From: an uncultured Clostridia bacterium | GTDB lineage: Bacteria > Bacillota > Clostridia > Oscillospirales > Oscillospiraceae | Assembly: GCA_937894515.1 (NCBI GenBank) | Contig: CALCRH010000036.1 | Location: 41,855-105,854 of the forward strand | Direction of reading: 5' to 3' | DNA length: 64,000 bases | Part shown: piece by piece, positions 51,207-60,101 of the stretch | Numbering within the stretch: the stretch's first letter is position 1 | Layout of the letters: each line of letters starts with the position of its first letter | Program-made: the position numbers and the translations under genes | The notes under the pieces: model-generated | Database searches by the model: none | What the model saw: only the letters and a program-made list of their open reading frames with translations | What the model was told of the DNA's origin: nothing

Positions 51207-53036
51207 TTGACAAACCAAAACAAAAAAAGAAATCTGAGAGGGCTGCTGCTGATTCTGGCGATTCTGCTTGGCATATCCGTCGTTGGGCGCAGTATGCAAA
51301 AAGCCAATGACATCACCTATGCAGAGCTACGAGCGCTGTTTGAGCAGGAAAAGGTACAGTCGTTCCTGATCAACGACACACGGCTGACCGCCACGTTGCA
51401 CAATGGGGAGACGGCAAGCTGCGATCTGTACGATTTTGAGCTGTTTTATAATGACCTGAACGAGTTGGTGGTGCAGCAGAAGGCGGCGGGGATCCTGACG
51501 GACTACAACTACTATGCCGATCACTCCACCAACTGGCTCCAGACGCTGCTGCCCTATGTGCTGGGTATTCTGGGCTTTATTCTCCTGCTGAACCTTTTGA
51601 GCCGTATGAACGGCGGCGGCATGAATGAAAAAATGGCGCGGTTTGGCGAAGCCCGCACCAACTCCATCCCCGAGGGGGACAAGAAAGTCACATTCAAGGA
51701 TGTGGCAGGGGCAGACGAGGAGAAAGAAGAACTGCAGGAGATCGTGGAATTTATGCGGGATCCCCAGAAGTATCTGGATCTGGGCGCCCACATTCCCAAG
51801 GGCGTTTTGCTGGTAGGCCCTCCGGGTACCGGGAAAACCCTGCTTGCTAAGGCAGTTGCCGGGGAAGCAGACGTAAAATTCCTGTCCATCTCCGGCTCCG
51901 ACTTTGTGGAGATGTACGTGGGTGTCGGCGCCAGCCGTGTCCGGGATCTGTTTGAGCAGGCCAAAAAAGAATCACCGGCCATCGTCTTTATCGATGAGAT
52001 TGATGCGGTGGGACGTCAGCGCGGTTCCGGCCTGGGCGGCGGCCACGATGAACGCGAGCAGACGCTGAACCAACTGCTGGTGGAGATGGACGGCTTTACC
52101 AGCAACGAGGGCGTAGTAGTTCTGGCAGCTACCAACCGCGTGGATATTCTGGATCCGGCACTGCTGCGTCCGGGACGCTTTGACCGACAGGTCTACGTGG
52201 GGCTGCCCGATATCAAGGGCAGGGAGGAGATCCTGCGGATCCATGCGAAAAACAAACCGCTGGCAGAAGATGTTGACCTGCAGAAGGTGGCCCAGGGTAC
52301 GGCCGGCTTTACCGGTGCGGATCTGGAAAATCTGCTGAACGAAGCGGCTCTGCTGACCGGTCGGCGCAACAAAGAATTCATTGATAAGGCAACCATTGAC
52401 GAGTCTGTCATCAAGGTGATTGCCGGCCCGGAGAAGAAGAGCCGGGTGGTGCCGCCGGCAGAGCGAAAGCTGACCGCCTACCATGAGGCGGGCCATGCCA
52501 TCGTGATGCATGAACTGCCTACCTGCGACCCGGTGCATCAGATCACCATTGTCCCCCGCGGACAGGCGGGCGGTATGACCATCTCCCTGCCGGAAGAGGA
52601 CAGAAGCTATATGTCCCGCAGCGCAATGGTGGAGGAGATCGTTTCCCTGCTGGGCGGCCGTGCTGCCGAGCTGATGGTGCTGGGGGATATTTCCACCGGC
52701 GCAGGCAACGATATTCAGCGGGCCACCCATCTGGCACGAAAAATGGTGGGTACCTACGGCATGTCCGAGAAGCTGGGCACCACCGCCTTTGACAGCGGCA
52801 GCGATGAGGTGTTTATCGGCAAGTCCATGGGTCATACCCGTCCGTACAGCGAACAAACTGCTGCAGCCATGGATGAGGAGATCCGCACCATTGTGGACAA
52901 TGCCTACCAACAGGCAAAGGAGATTCTGCAGAAAAATGAGGCACAGCTTACCGCTGTGGCGGAATACCTGCTGGCGCACGAGACCATGACAAGCGAAGAA
53001 TTCCAGCGGATTTTTACCGAAAAAGCGACAGAATAA
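51207..53036 (+). CDS. ftsH: ATP-dependent zinc metalloprotease FtsH
   Basis: A membrane-bound AAA+ protease. The 609-residue protein has two N-terminal spans with an extracytoplasmic domain. The AAA module has GPPGTGKT at 204-211, FIDEIDAVGRQRG and the SRH with NRVDILDPALLRPGRFDR. The zinc motif is HEAGH at 426-430. The TTG start at 51207 has GGGAGGA 6 bases upstream. A terminator follows. Confidence 0.97.
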   Translation: MTNQNKKRNLRGLLLILAILLGISVVGRSMQKANDITYAELRALFEQEKVQSFLINDTRLTATLHNGETASCDLYDFELFYNDLNELVVQQKAAGILTDYNYYADHSTNWLQTLLPYVLGILGFILLLNLLSRMNGGGMNEKMARFGEARTNSIPEGDKKVTFKDVAGADEEKEELQEIVEFMRDPQKYLDLGAHIPKGVLLVGPPGTGKTLLAKAVAGEADVKFLSISGSDFVEMYVGVGASRVRDLFEQAKKESPAIVFIDEIDAVGRQRGSGLGGGHDEREQTLNQLLVEMDGFTSNEGVVVLAATNRVDILDPALLRPGRFDRQVYVGLPDIKGREEILRIHAKNKPLAEDVDLQKVAQGTAGFTGADLENLLNEAALLTGRRNKEFIDKATIDESVIKVIAGPEKKSRVVPPAERKLTAYHEAGHAIVMHELPTCDPVHQITIVPRGQAGGMTISLPEEDRSYMSRSAMVEEIVSLLGGRAAELMVLGDISTGAGNDIQRATHLARKMVGTYGMSEKLGTTAFDSGSDEVFIGKSMGHTRPYSEQTAAAMDEEIRTIVDNAYQQAKEILQKNEAQLTAVAEYLLAHETMTSEEFQRIFTEKATE

Positions 53037-53069
53037 CAAAAAGAGGTGCAGTTTTGCACCTCTTTTTTC
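53037..53069 (+). terminator. Terminator of ftsH operon
   Basis: AAAGAGGTGCA / TGCACCTCTTT stem around GTTT, with T-rich tail. Confidence 0.88.
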
Positions 53070-53344
53070 ACAACGCGAAAGAGCTTTTGTGCAAATTCAC
53101 CAACACAATTGTCCCTGTTTGAGGAACATGATATGGGAACTAATGAGCGTTTTATGGGCAAATGTCCACGGGATGAGGACAGAAGAAAAAGAATGTACAT
53201 TGTATTGTTATGTAAATTCCCAAAAAGCCGGAAAAAATTCTGGCAAATTGCATCTTGCGAATTTATATAGTATCCATTAAAATAGCTGTGTTATTCAGGA
53301 GAAGTGTTTCTGCACATCTCTGAAAAAATTTAGGAGGAACAACA
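53037..53344. other. Intergenic region between ftsH and livJ
   Basis: A 308-base gap. The ftsH terminator fills 53037-53069. A possible livJ promoter is TGGCAA (53241-53246) and TATATA (53264-53269), spacer 17, with an ~70-base leader. The region between, 53070-53240, contains no gene I can support; short open frames there lack ribosome binding sites. Confidence 0.5.
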
Positions 53345-54535
53345 ATGAAAAAGTTTTTTGCATTGGTTCTGGCTCTGGCTCTGGTTCTGAGCCTGGTGGC
53401 CTGCGGTGCCGCACCTGCTGAGGGCGGCGCAACTGCCGGCGACAACGTCATCAAGATCGGTGTGTTCGAGCCCTCTACCGGCGACTCCGCTGCCGGCGGC
53501 AAGAAGGAGATCCTGGGTATGCAGTTTGCAAACGCCGAGACTCCCACCGTCACCATCGGTGACACCGAGTACACCATCGAGCTGGTCATCGCCGACAACG
53601 GCTCCAGCACCGACAAGGCTCCCTCTGCCGCTTCTGAGCTGGTCGCCAAGGGTGTCTCCCTGGTTCTGGGTTCCTACGGTTCCGGCGTGTCCATGGCCGC
53701 CGGCCCCATCTTCAACGATGCCGGCCTTGCTGCAGTGGGCGTGACCTGCACCAACCCCAACGTCACCGCCGGTAACGACTATTACTTCCGTATCTGCTTC
53801 CTGGATGACTTCCAGGCTGACGTGCTGGCCAACTTCGCCATGGACGAGTTCGGCGCAAAGACCGCTTACTGCCTGGGCGAGGCCGGCAACGAGTATGACC
53901 AGGGCCTGATCGCCTTCTTCACCAAGGTCTTTGAGGCTGCCGGCGGCAAGGTCATCTCCGACTCCTTCCCCACCAACAACTCTGACTTCACCTCTTACCT
54001 GAACAAGGCCAAGAGCGAAGGCGCTGATGTTATCTTTACCCCCGTGTCCATCGCCTATGCCACCCAGATCGTGACCCAGGCAAACTCCCTGGGTATCGCT
54101 GCTCCCATCCTGGGCTCCGATACGCTGGATGACAACATGGTTCTGGAAGCTGCCAAGGGTACCAACGTCAAGGTCTTCGTATCCACCTTCTATCAGGAGG
54201 GCGGCGATCCCACCTTCGATGCTGGCATCAAGGCTTACATCAACGGCAATGCCGATGCTCTGGCTGCCAACGGCGGTAACGACACCATCTCCGCTGTGAC
54301 CGCTATGGGTTACGATGCTTACTATACCGCTCTGGAAGCCATCAAGGCTGCCGGTTCCGGTGATGCTGCTGCCATCAAGGCTGCCCTGCCCGGCGTGACT
54401 CTGGACGGCGTGTCCGGCGCCATTGCCTTTGACTCCATCGGCGATGCAGTCCGTGATACCGCTTTCATCAAGACCGCCAATACCGAGACCGGCCTGTTCG
54501 AGCTGGCTACCGTTCAGAGCGGTTCTTCCAAGTAA
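53345..54535 (+). CDS. livJ: Branched-chain amino acid-type ABC binding lipoprotein
   Basis: A 396-residue periplasmic-binding-protein type I lipoprotein with Cys20 in LVAC. The mature part starts IKIGVFEPSTGD, with ADNGSSTDKAPSAASELV and PVSIAYATQI typical of the Leu/Ile/Val family. Codon bias is strong. GGAGGAACAACA precedes the ATG. It is the first gene of a complete livJHMGF set; the actual ligand is unproven. Confidence 0.92.
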   Translation: MKKFFALVLALALVLSLVACGAAPAEGGATAGDNVIKIGVFEPSTGDSAAGGKKEILGMQFANAETPTVTIGDTEYTIELVIADNGSSTDKAPSAASELVAKGVSLVLGSYGSGVSMAAGPIFNDAGLAAVGVTCTNPNVTAGNDYYFRICFLDDFQADVLANFAMDEFGAKTAYCLGEAGNEYDQGLIAFFTKVFEAAGGKVISDSFPTNNSDFTSYLNKAKSEGADVIFTPVSIAYATQIVTQANSLGIAAPILGSDTLDDNMVLEAAKGTNVKVFVSTFYQEGGDPTFDAGIKAYINGNADALAANGGNDTISAVTAMGYDAYYTALEAIKAAGSGDAAAIKAALPGVTLDGVSGAIAFDSIGDAVRDTAFIKTANTETGLFELATVQSGSSK

Positions 54536-54560
54536 TCGGGCTTATCCAAAAATTCCTGCA

Positions 54561-54646
54561 TGGCGGGGGCTTTTGCCCCCGCCACGCGGTGCTTTAGGTG
54601 TCTGGAAAAGCGGCAAAAGGATTTGGTGCTTTTCCAGGCATCTAAA
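54561..54646 (+). repeat. Two hairpins between livJ and livH
   Basis: A GC-rich stem (GGCGGGGGC / GCCCCCGCC, loop TTTT, 54562-54583) is followed by a 19-bp stem with two mismatched or wobble pairs (54593-54611 / 54628-54646). They probably stabilise the livJ message or reduce read-through. Confidence 0.7.
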
Positions 54647-54672
54647 AACAAAAAAGAGGGAGGAAGCTTTTT

Positions 54673-55560
54673 ATGGAATATGTAGTTTCCATTCTGCTCT
54701 CCGGCGTTTCGGTGGGTGGACAATATGCCCTCATTGCCATTGGCTATACCATGGTTTACGGCATATTGAGATTGATCAACTTTGCACATGGCGATGTGTT
54801 CATGGTGGCCGGTCTGCTGGGTATTTATCTGACAGCTGCCATGCCGCTGTACATATCGCTGCCGTTGGTGCTGATCCTCACGGTGGCGCTGGGCTTTGCC
54901 ATTGAGCGACTGGCCTACAAGCCCCTGCGGACGGCACCCCGTATGTCCGTTATGATCTCTGCTATCGGTGTTTCATACCTGCTGCAGAATCTGGCGACTT
55001 ACATTACCGGTGGTCAGCCCATGACCTATCCGACTATCGGTTTCCTGACCAAGACGGTGACCATTGCCGGTACGCCGACCAAAATGGCGGTGCTGATCAC
55101 CCCTGTGCTGGTGCTGGTGCTGGTATTTGCACTGACCCAGTTGATCAACCATACCAAAGTCGGCATGGGTATGCGGGCTGTCAGCCGTGACTTTGAAACC
55201 GCACAGCTGATGGGCATCAAGATCAACAACGTGATCTCTGCCACCTTTATTATCGGCTCGGCGCTGGCGGCCATCGGTTCTATGCTGTACTTCAGCTGCT
55301 ACACGGCGGTCACACCGACCATCGGTGCGCTGCCCGGCCTGAAGGCTTTCGTGGCGGCGGTGTTCGGCGGTATTGGCTCTGTGCCGGGCGCCGTGATTGG
55401 TGCATTTATTATCGGTATCTGCGAAACGATCATCAAGGGCTTGCCCTCTGCGTGGGATGTGTCGGTGTTCTCCGATGCATTTACCTTTGCCCTGCTGATC
55501 ATCATTCTGGTCTTCAAGCCCACCGGTCTGTTCGGCGAGAAGGCCACCGACAAGGTATAA
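54673..55560 (+). CDS. livH: Branched-chain amino acid-type ABC permease LivH
   Basis: A 295-residue membrane protein with LivH features: GQYALIAIGYTMVYGILRLINFAHGD near the start (the first ~20 of these define the family) and the late GGIGSVPGAVIGAFIIG. GAGGGAGGAAG precedes the ATG. Confidence 0.94.
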   Translation: MEYVVSILLSGVSVGGQYALIAIGYTMVYGILRLINFAHGDVFMVAGLLGIYLTAAMPLYISLPLVLILTVALGFAIERLAYKPLRTAPRMSVMISAIGVSYLLQNLATYITGGQPMTYPTIGFLTKTVTIAGTPTKMAVLITPVLVLVLVFALTQLINHTKVGMGMRAVSRDFETAQLMGIKINNVISATFIIGSALAAIGSMLYFSCYTAVTPTIGALPGLKAFVAAVFGGIGSVPGAVIGAFIIGICETIIKGLPSAWDVSVFSDAFTFALLIIILVFKPTGLFGEKATDKV

Positions 55561-55574
55561 GGGGGTGCGATGAA

Positions 55575-56789
55575 ATGTTGAAACAGAAGAAAGACAATCG
55601 CGCCTCTTACAAGGCAGTTTTGTGGTGTGCAGCAGTTCTTGTACTGGTAATCCTGCTGGAAAACATGAGCGTGCTTCTGCCGCGAGTGCCGGCAATCCTG
55701 CTGCCTACCAGCCAGTTGTTTACCGTGCTGAAAAAGGCAGCGGTGTACTCCCTGGTGGCGGTATCCATGAACCTGCTGAACGGCTTTACGGGTCTGTTCT
55801 CTCTGGGCCAGGCCGGCTTCATGCTGCTGGGCGCTTATACCTATGCCATTCTGATGGTTCCCGCTGCGGACAAAGAGCAGGTGTACTACCTGTATGGCGG
55901 CGCGGCGCTGAACAACTCCATTCAGGATCTGCTGCGCAAGGTATTCGGCGAAAGCGGCTTCGGCGGCGGGCTGAGTCTGGTACTCAGTGTGCTGATTGCG
56001 CTGATTTTGGCGGGCTGCGTGGCGGCGTTCTTTGCCTGGCTCATCGGTCTGCCTGTCCTGCGGTTGAAGTCCGACTATCTGGCGATTGCGACCCTGGGCT
56101 TTGCAGAGATCCTGCGTGCCATCTTCCAGTGGCAGAAGCTGGGTCCCTTGACCAATGGCGCCAACATGATCAAAAATTTCCCCACGTTCTCCAGCTTCAA
56201 TATTAAGGCCGGCGGCAAGACGGTATTCTACCTGTCCACATTCGTGCCGTTCCTGATTTCCATGCTGTGCATTATCTGCATCGTGCTGCTGGTGAATTCC
56301 ACCTACGGCCGTTCCTTTAAGGCGATCCGTGACGATGAAGTGGCGGCAGAGGCCATGGGTATCAACCTGGCCAAGCACAAGATGCTGGCCTTTGTGAGCA
56401 GCTCCTTCTTCGCCGGTGTGGGCGGCGCCTTGTTTGCTATGTATGTGGCCAACGCCCAGGCCAAGGTCTATACCACTACCATGACCTATGAGATCCTGCT
56501 GATCGTGGTCATCGGCGGCATTGGTTCTATCTCCGGTTCCATTCTGGCCACCTTTGCCTATGTGGCCTGCTCTGAGTGGTGGCTGCGCTTCCTGGACGCT
56601 GAGACCTATATCGGCGCCACCAAGGTGCCGCTGCTCCGCAACGGCTTCCGCATGGTGGTGTTCAGCGTCATCATCATGATCGTGGTGCTGTTCTTCCGAA
56701 AGGGTATCATGGGTGATAAGGAGTTGCCTGATTTGATACGTGCGCGGAAGACCAAAAAGGCCGTGAAGAAAGAGGAGGTGGCGAAATGA
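55575..56789 (+). CDS. livM: Branched-chain amino acid-type ABC permease LivM
   Basis: A 404-residue membrane protein, longer than typical LivM, mainly through a loop around residues 100-135. It has NGFTGLFSLGQAGFMLLGAY, AIRDDEVAAEAMGIN and GGIGSISGSI. ATG 55575 has GGGGGTG upstream. It overlaps livG by 4 bases. Confidence 0.93.
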   Translation: MLKQKKDNRASYKAVLWCAAVLVLVILLENMSVLLPRVPAILLPTSQLFTVLKKAAVYSLVAVSMNLLNGFTGLFSLGQAGFMLLGAYTYAILMVPAADKEQVYYLYGGAALNNSIQDLLRKVFGESGFGGGLSLVLSVLIALILAGCVAAFFAWLIGLPVLRLKSDYLAIATLGFAEILRAIFQWQKLGPLTNGANMIKNFPTFSSFNIKAGGKTVFYLSTFVPFLISMLCIICIVLLVNSTYGRSFKAIRDDEVAAEAMGINLAKHKMLAFVSSSFFAGVGGALFAMYVANAQAKVYTTTMTYEILLIVVIGGIGSISGSILATFAYVACSEWWLRFLDAETYIGATKVPLLRNGFRMVVFSVIIMIVVLFFRKGIMGDKELPDLIRARKTKKAVKKEEVAK

Positions 56790-57640
56790 GCGAAAAGAAA
56801 AACGTTCTGCGCGTTGACAGTGTGACCATGCAGTTCGGCGGTGTGGTAGCCGTGGACAACCTGAGTATGGAGGTCAACGAAGGCGAGATCGTGGCGCTCA
56901 TCGGCCCCAACGGTGCCGGCAAGACCACCGCCTTCAACGTCATCACCGGTGTGTACCAGCCCACCAACGGTGCGGTTTGGTTCAACGGCAACAAGATTAT
57001 TGAGAACTATCCCCAGGGCAAGATGAAGAAGTCCTACAAGGGCGAGGGACAGGGCACCTTCAAAGAGTGCATCGATCCGACCCCGGATAAGGTTACTGAC
57101 CTGGGTATGGCCCGTACCTTCCAGAATATCCGTCTTTGGAAATCTCAGACAGTATTCACCAATGTACTGATTGCCAAGCACATGCGCCGCACCAGCAACA
57201 TCTTCAGCGCCACCTTTGGCTTGAACGCCAAGGAAGAGGCCAGGCAGCGGGAGGAAGTGCTGGAACTGCTGCGCATTGTCGGTCTGGAAGATGTAAAGGA
57301 CGAACTGGCTACCAGCCTGCCTTACGGTAAGCAGCGCCGGCTGGAGATCGCCCGCGCGTTGGCAACCGACCCCACGCTGCTGCTGCTGGATGAGCCGGCT
57401 GCCGGTATGAATCCGCAGGAGACGCTGGAGCTGGCGGACTTTATCCGCGAGATCCGGGAGAAGTTCCACAAGACCATTCTGCTCATCGAGCATCACATGG
57501 ATCTGGTCATGAATATTGCCGACCGCATCTACGTACTGGACTTCGGCAAGCTGATCGCCCATGGTACACCGGAAGTAATTCAGAGCAACGAGCGCGTCAT
57601 TGACGCATACTTGGGGGTGGCTGACGATGCTGAAAATTAA
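56786..57640 (+). CDS. livG: Branched-chain amino acid-type ABC ATPase LivG
   Basis: A 284-residue ATPase with GPNGAGKTTAFNVITG (Walker A), LARTFQNIRLW (typical of LivG), SLPYGKQRRLEIARAL (signature) and LLLLDEPAAGMNPQET (Walker B). A ~30-residue insert lies after the Walker A region. It overlaps livF by 14 bases. Confidence 0.95.
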   Translation: MSEKKNVLRVDSVTMQFGGVVAVDNLSMEVNEGEIVALIGPNGAGKTTAFNVITGVYQPTNGAVWFNGNKIIENYPQGKMKKSYKGEGQGTFKECIDPTPDKVTDLGMARTFQNIRLWKSQTVFTNVLIAKHMRRTSNIFSATFGLNAKEEARQREEVLELLRIVGLEDVKDELATSLPYGKQRRLEIARALATDPTLLLLDEPAAGMNPQETLELADFIREIREKFHKTILLIEHHMDLVMNIADRIYVLDFGKLIAHGTPEVIQSNERVIDAYLGVADDAEN

Positions 57641-58340
57641 AGATCTGCATGTATCCTACGGCGGCATCAAGGCGCTGCGCGGTATTGATATTGAAGTGCC
57701 AGACGGCAAGATCGTTACCCTGATCGGTGCTAACGGTGCCGGTAAGTCCACCACTTTGCGTACGATTTCCGGTCTGGTCAAGGCGGAAAGCGGCTCTATC
57801 GAATATGATGGGCAGGAGCTGATCGGCAAGCCCATTAACAAAATCCTGGAAGCGGGAATTGCCCAGGTTCCTGAGGGGCGGCGGGTATTTCCCGATATGA
57901 CCGTTCTGGAAAACCTGAAAATCGGTGCCTATCTGCGTACCAACAAGGATGAGATCGAAAAGGACATCAAATGGTGCTATGAACTGTTCCCCCGTTTGGA
58001 GGAGCGCAACTGGCAGATGGCCGGTACCCTGTCCGGCGGTGAGCAGCAGATGCTGGCCGTGGCCCGGGGGTTGATGTCCCGTCCCAAGATGATGATGCTG
58101 GATGAGCCCTCTCTGGGTCTTGCCCCGCTGGTGGTGCAGGATATCTTCTCCATCATCAAGGAGATCAACCGTCAGGGCGTGACCATTCTGCTGGTGGAGC
58201 AGAACGCCAACATGGCGCTGAAAACTGCCGACTATGCCTACGTGCTGGAGACCGGTACGATCACCAAGTCCGGCACCGGCATGGAACTGCTCAATGATGA
58301 GTCCATCAAGGAAGCTTATCTGGGCAAACGGAAAAACTGA
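57627..58340 (+). CDS. livF: Branched-chain amino acid-type ABC ATPase LivF
   Basis: A 237-residue ATPase with GANGAGKSTTLRTISGL, VPEGRRVFPDMTVLENL, TLSGGEQQMLAVARGL and LDEPSLGLAPLVVQ, all typical of LivF. ATG 57627 is chosen because GGGGGTGG lies just before it. It ends the operon. Confidence 0.95.
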   Translation: MLKIKDLHVSYGGIKALRGIDIEVPDGKIVTLIGANGAGKSTTLRTISGLVKAESGSIEYDGQELIGKPINKILEAGIAQVPEGRRVFPDMTVLENLKIGAYLRTNKDEIEKDIKWCYELFPRLEERNWQMAGTLSGGEQQMLAVARGLMSRPKMMMLDEPSLGLAPLVVQDIFSIIKEINRQGVTILLVEQNANMALKTADYAYVLETGTITKSGTGMELLNDESIKEAYLGKRKN

Positions 58341-58377
58341 AAAAACAACGCCGTCTTTGGACGGCGTTGTTTTTTCC
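58339..58377 (+). terminator. Terminator of liv operon
   Basis: AAAAAACAACGCCGTC / GACGGCGTTGTTTTTT around TTTG. Confidence 0.9.
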
Positions 58378-58418
58378 TCTGCAGCATGTTAGAATAGCAA
58401 AAACGGAGGGGTGATACG

Positions 58419-59144
58419 GTGCTTTGGATTGTGATGACGGTGGGAACGGCATTTGCGGGATTGGTGCAGACTGTGACGGGGTTCGGCTCCGTGGTGCTGA
58501 TGATGCTGATGTTTCCTTTCTTCTTCAACATGCTGGACGCACCGGCTTTGGCACTGAGTATCAATGTGCTGTATTGCTTTGTGCTGTGCTGGAAGTATCG
58601 GAAGGACATTGACTGGCATGCGGCGCTTTTACCCACGCTGACCTATTCGGCGGTCAGCTTTGCGGTAACCGGTTTGGTGGGCGAAGCTGACCTGCATGCG
58701 CTGGTTATTGTATTTGCCGCATTTTTAATGCTGCTGTCGCTGTATCTGCTGTTTGTGTCGGAGAAGCTTCGGCTGAAAAAGCCAAGTGTTGCTGTGGGCA
58801 TTGGCTGCGGCGTATTGGCGGGGGCCAGTGCCGGATTGTTTGCCATCGGGGGACCCCCGATGGCACCGTATATGATGGCGGCAACAAAGGATCACAGGGG
58901 ATATGTAGCGTCTATGCAGCTGATGTTTTCTGTGACCAACGTGGTTAATCTGGCGGGACGTATGATAAATGGGATTTTTAACTGGTCCCTTTGGCCTTAT
59001 ATGGCTGCCGGCAGTATCTTTATTATAACAGGTATGTTTTTGGGCGAACTGGTGGCCAAGCGACTTGACCCGCAAAAGCTGCGGGTGATCGTCTATTCTT
59101 TTGTGGGTATTTCCGGACTGGTGCTGTTACTGCAGCAGATATAA
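58419..59144 (+). CDS. TauE/SafE-family membrane transporter
   Basis: A 241-residue membrane protein with about 7-8 spans in two repeats, starting LWIVMTVGTAFAGLVQTVTG and with ASAGLFAIGGPPMAPYMM in the second half. Members export sulfite or organosulfonates; the substrate here is unknown. The GTG start at 58419 follows GGAGGGG by 8 bases. Confidence 0.88.
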   Translation: MLWIVMTVGTAFAGLVQTVTGFGSVVLMMLMFPFFFNMLDAPALALSINVLYCFVLCWKYRKDIDWHAALLPTLTYSAVSFAVTGLVGEADLHALVIVFAAFLMLLSLYLLFVSEKLRLKKPSVAVGIGCGVLAGASAGLFAIGGPPMAPYMMAATKDHRGYVASMQLMFSVTNVVNLAGRMINGIFNWSLWPYMAAGSIFIITGMFLGELVAKRLDPQKLRVIVYSFVGISGLVLLLQQI

Positions 59145-59163
59145 AAGTTTACATTCTATTTAC

Positions 59164-59192
59164 TTGCCATTCCAAAAGGTAAATGTTATAAT
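59164..59192 (+). promoter_or_regulatory. Promoter of the small lipoprotein gene
   Basis: TTGCCA (59164-59169) and TATAAT (59187-59192, extended TG) with a 17-base spacer. Confidence 0.75.
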
Positions 59193-59240
59193 CAAAATGC
59201 GAAAATGTTTACGCAAAGAAGCATATAAAGGAGAACGATA

Positions 59241-59819
59241 ATGAAAAAGTTTTTGGCACTGCTTTTGGCGCTGCTGCTGGTACTGAGCCTGGCTGCCTGC
59301 GGACAGAATACGCAGAATGAAAGCGGCGATAAAGAAAAAGTGGAGAATACGCAGGACACGGCGGATAAAAAAGATGAAAAGACCGAAAGCACGACAGAGA
59401 AAGAACCGGACGTCCAGAAGGATCCTGCAGCAAATGCAGAAGACAACAACGGCACGGCAGCTTCCGGAGAGACTGACTTAACTACCTTTTCTCTTGGCGT
59501 GTCGGAAGACGGCGAAAATGTGCTGGTAACCGTTAAGAATGAAACCGATGTGGGGACAGTAACCTGCGTGATGACATTCTGGTATGACAGCGGCAAGCTC
59601 TACAAGGAAACGGCAGACTACTATGTACCCGATGGGGAGACGGCAAAGGTGCTGGCAGATGAGCTGAAACAGGACGGTACCATTGATCCCGCTTCCGTGG
59701 CCGTCAGTGGAATCTGTGTGTCCTGCACGATGAAGGACAGTGAGCTGGCAGAGCTGCAGGAACTGACCCACGATGAACTGGTAGAGGCCATGACCTACGC
59801 CATCCAGGCTATGCAGTAA
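59241..59819 (+). CDS. Small secreted lipoprotein of unknown function
   Basis: A 192-residue lipoprotein with a signal peptide almost identical to that of the ABC binding proteins nearby (Cys20 in LAAC). A ~60-residue Lys/Asp/Glu/Thr-rich linker follows, then a compact domain starting LTTFSLGVSEDGENVLVTV that resembles small clostridial FxLYD-like surface domains. No transport genes accompany it. AAAGGAGAACG precedes the ATG. Confidence 0.75.
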   Translation: MKKFLALLLALLLVLSLAACGQNTQNESGDKEKVENTQDTADKKDEKTESTTEKEPDVQKDPAANAEDNNGTAASGETDLTTFSLGVSEDGENVLVTVKNETDVGTVTCVMTFWYDSGKLYKETADYYVPDGETAKVLADELKQDGTIDPASVAVSGICVSCTMKDSELAELQELTHDELVEAMTYAIQAMQ

Positions 59820-59827
59820 AATGAGCA

Positions 59828-59864
59828 AAAAAATAAGAGGTGCATCGCACCTCTTATTTTTTCA
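59828..59864 (+). terminator. Terminator of the lipoprotein gene
   Basis: AAAAAATAAGAGGTGC / GCACCTCTTATTTTTT with loop ATC. An exact copy of the hairpin lies at 60066-60100. Confidence 0.88.
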
Positions 59865-59928
59865 GACTGTCAAAAAACTTGAAGCAAAAAGCGAAAGCTT
59901 ACGAATGATAGAGTAGCGGGGGAGCTCG

Positions 59929-60070
59929 AGGGGGCAAAAGCCCGCCTCGAATGAAATAGTAGCACAAAAAACGGCTGAAATCAGCCGTTTTTCGCATTTT
60001 GCAGAATGCAAAATGCTGTGCTTTTTCAGCTTGTCAAAAAAGCCGGAGGCTTTTTTGACAAGCTGAAAAA
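59929..60070. repeat. Stacked palindromes between lipoprotein and Mrp genes
   Basis: Four hairpins follow each other: 59929-59951 (imperfect, CTCGAGGGGGC), 59967-59992 (AAAAACGGCTGA stem), 59994-60016 (GCATTTTGCA stem) and 60022-60070 (23-bp perfect stem around GGA). With the two terminators at each end, most of the 59828-60100 region is palindromic. Confidence 0.82.
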
Positions 60071-60101
60071 ATAAGAGGTGCATCGCACCTCTTATTTTTT
60101 C
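60066..60101 (-). terminator. Terminator of the Mrp gene
   Basis: The same 35-base hairpin as at 59828-59862, used on the - strand immediately after the Mrp stop codon. Confidence 0.85.

Noticed and set aside
57600..57640. Frameshift or fusion between livG and livF
   Set aside because: A normal 14-base overlap with a good ribosome binding site at ATG 57627 explains the arrangement.
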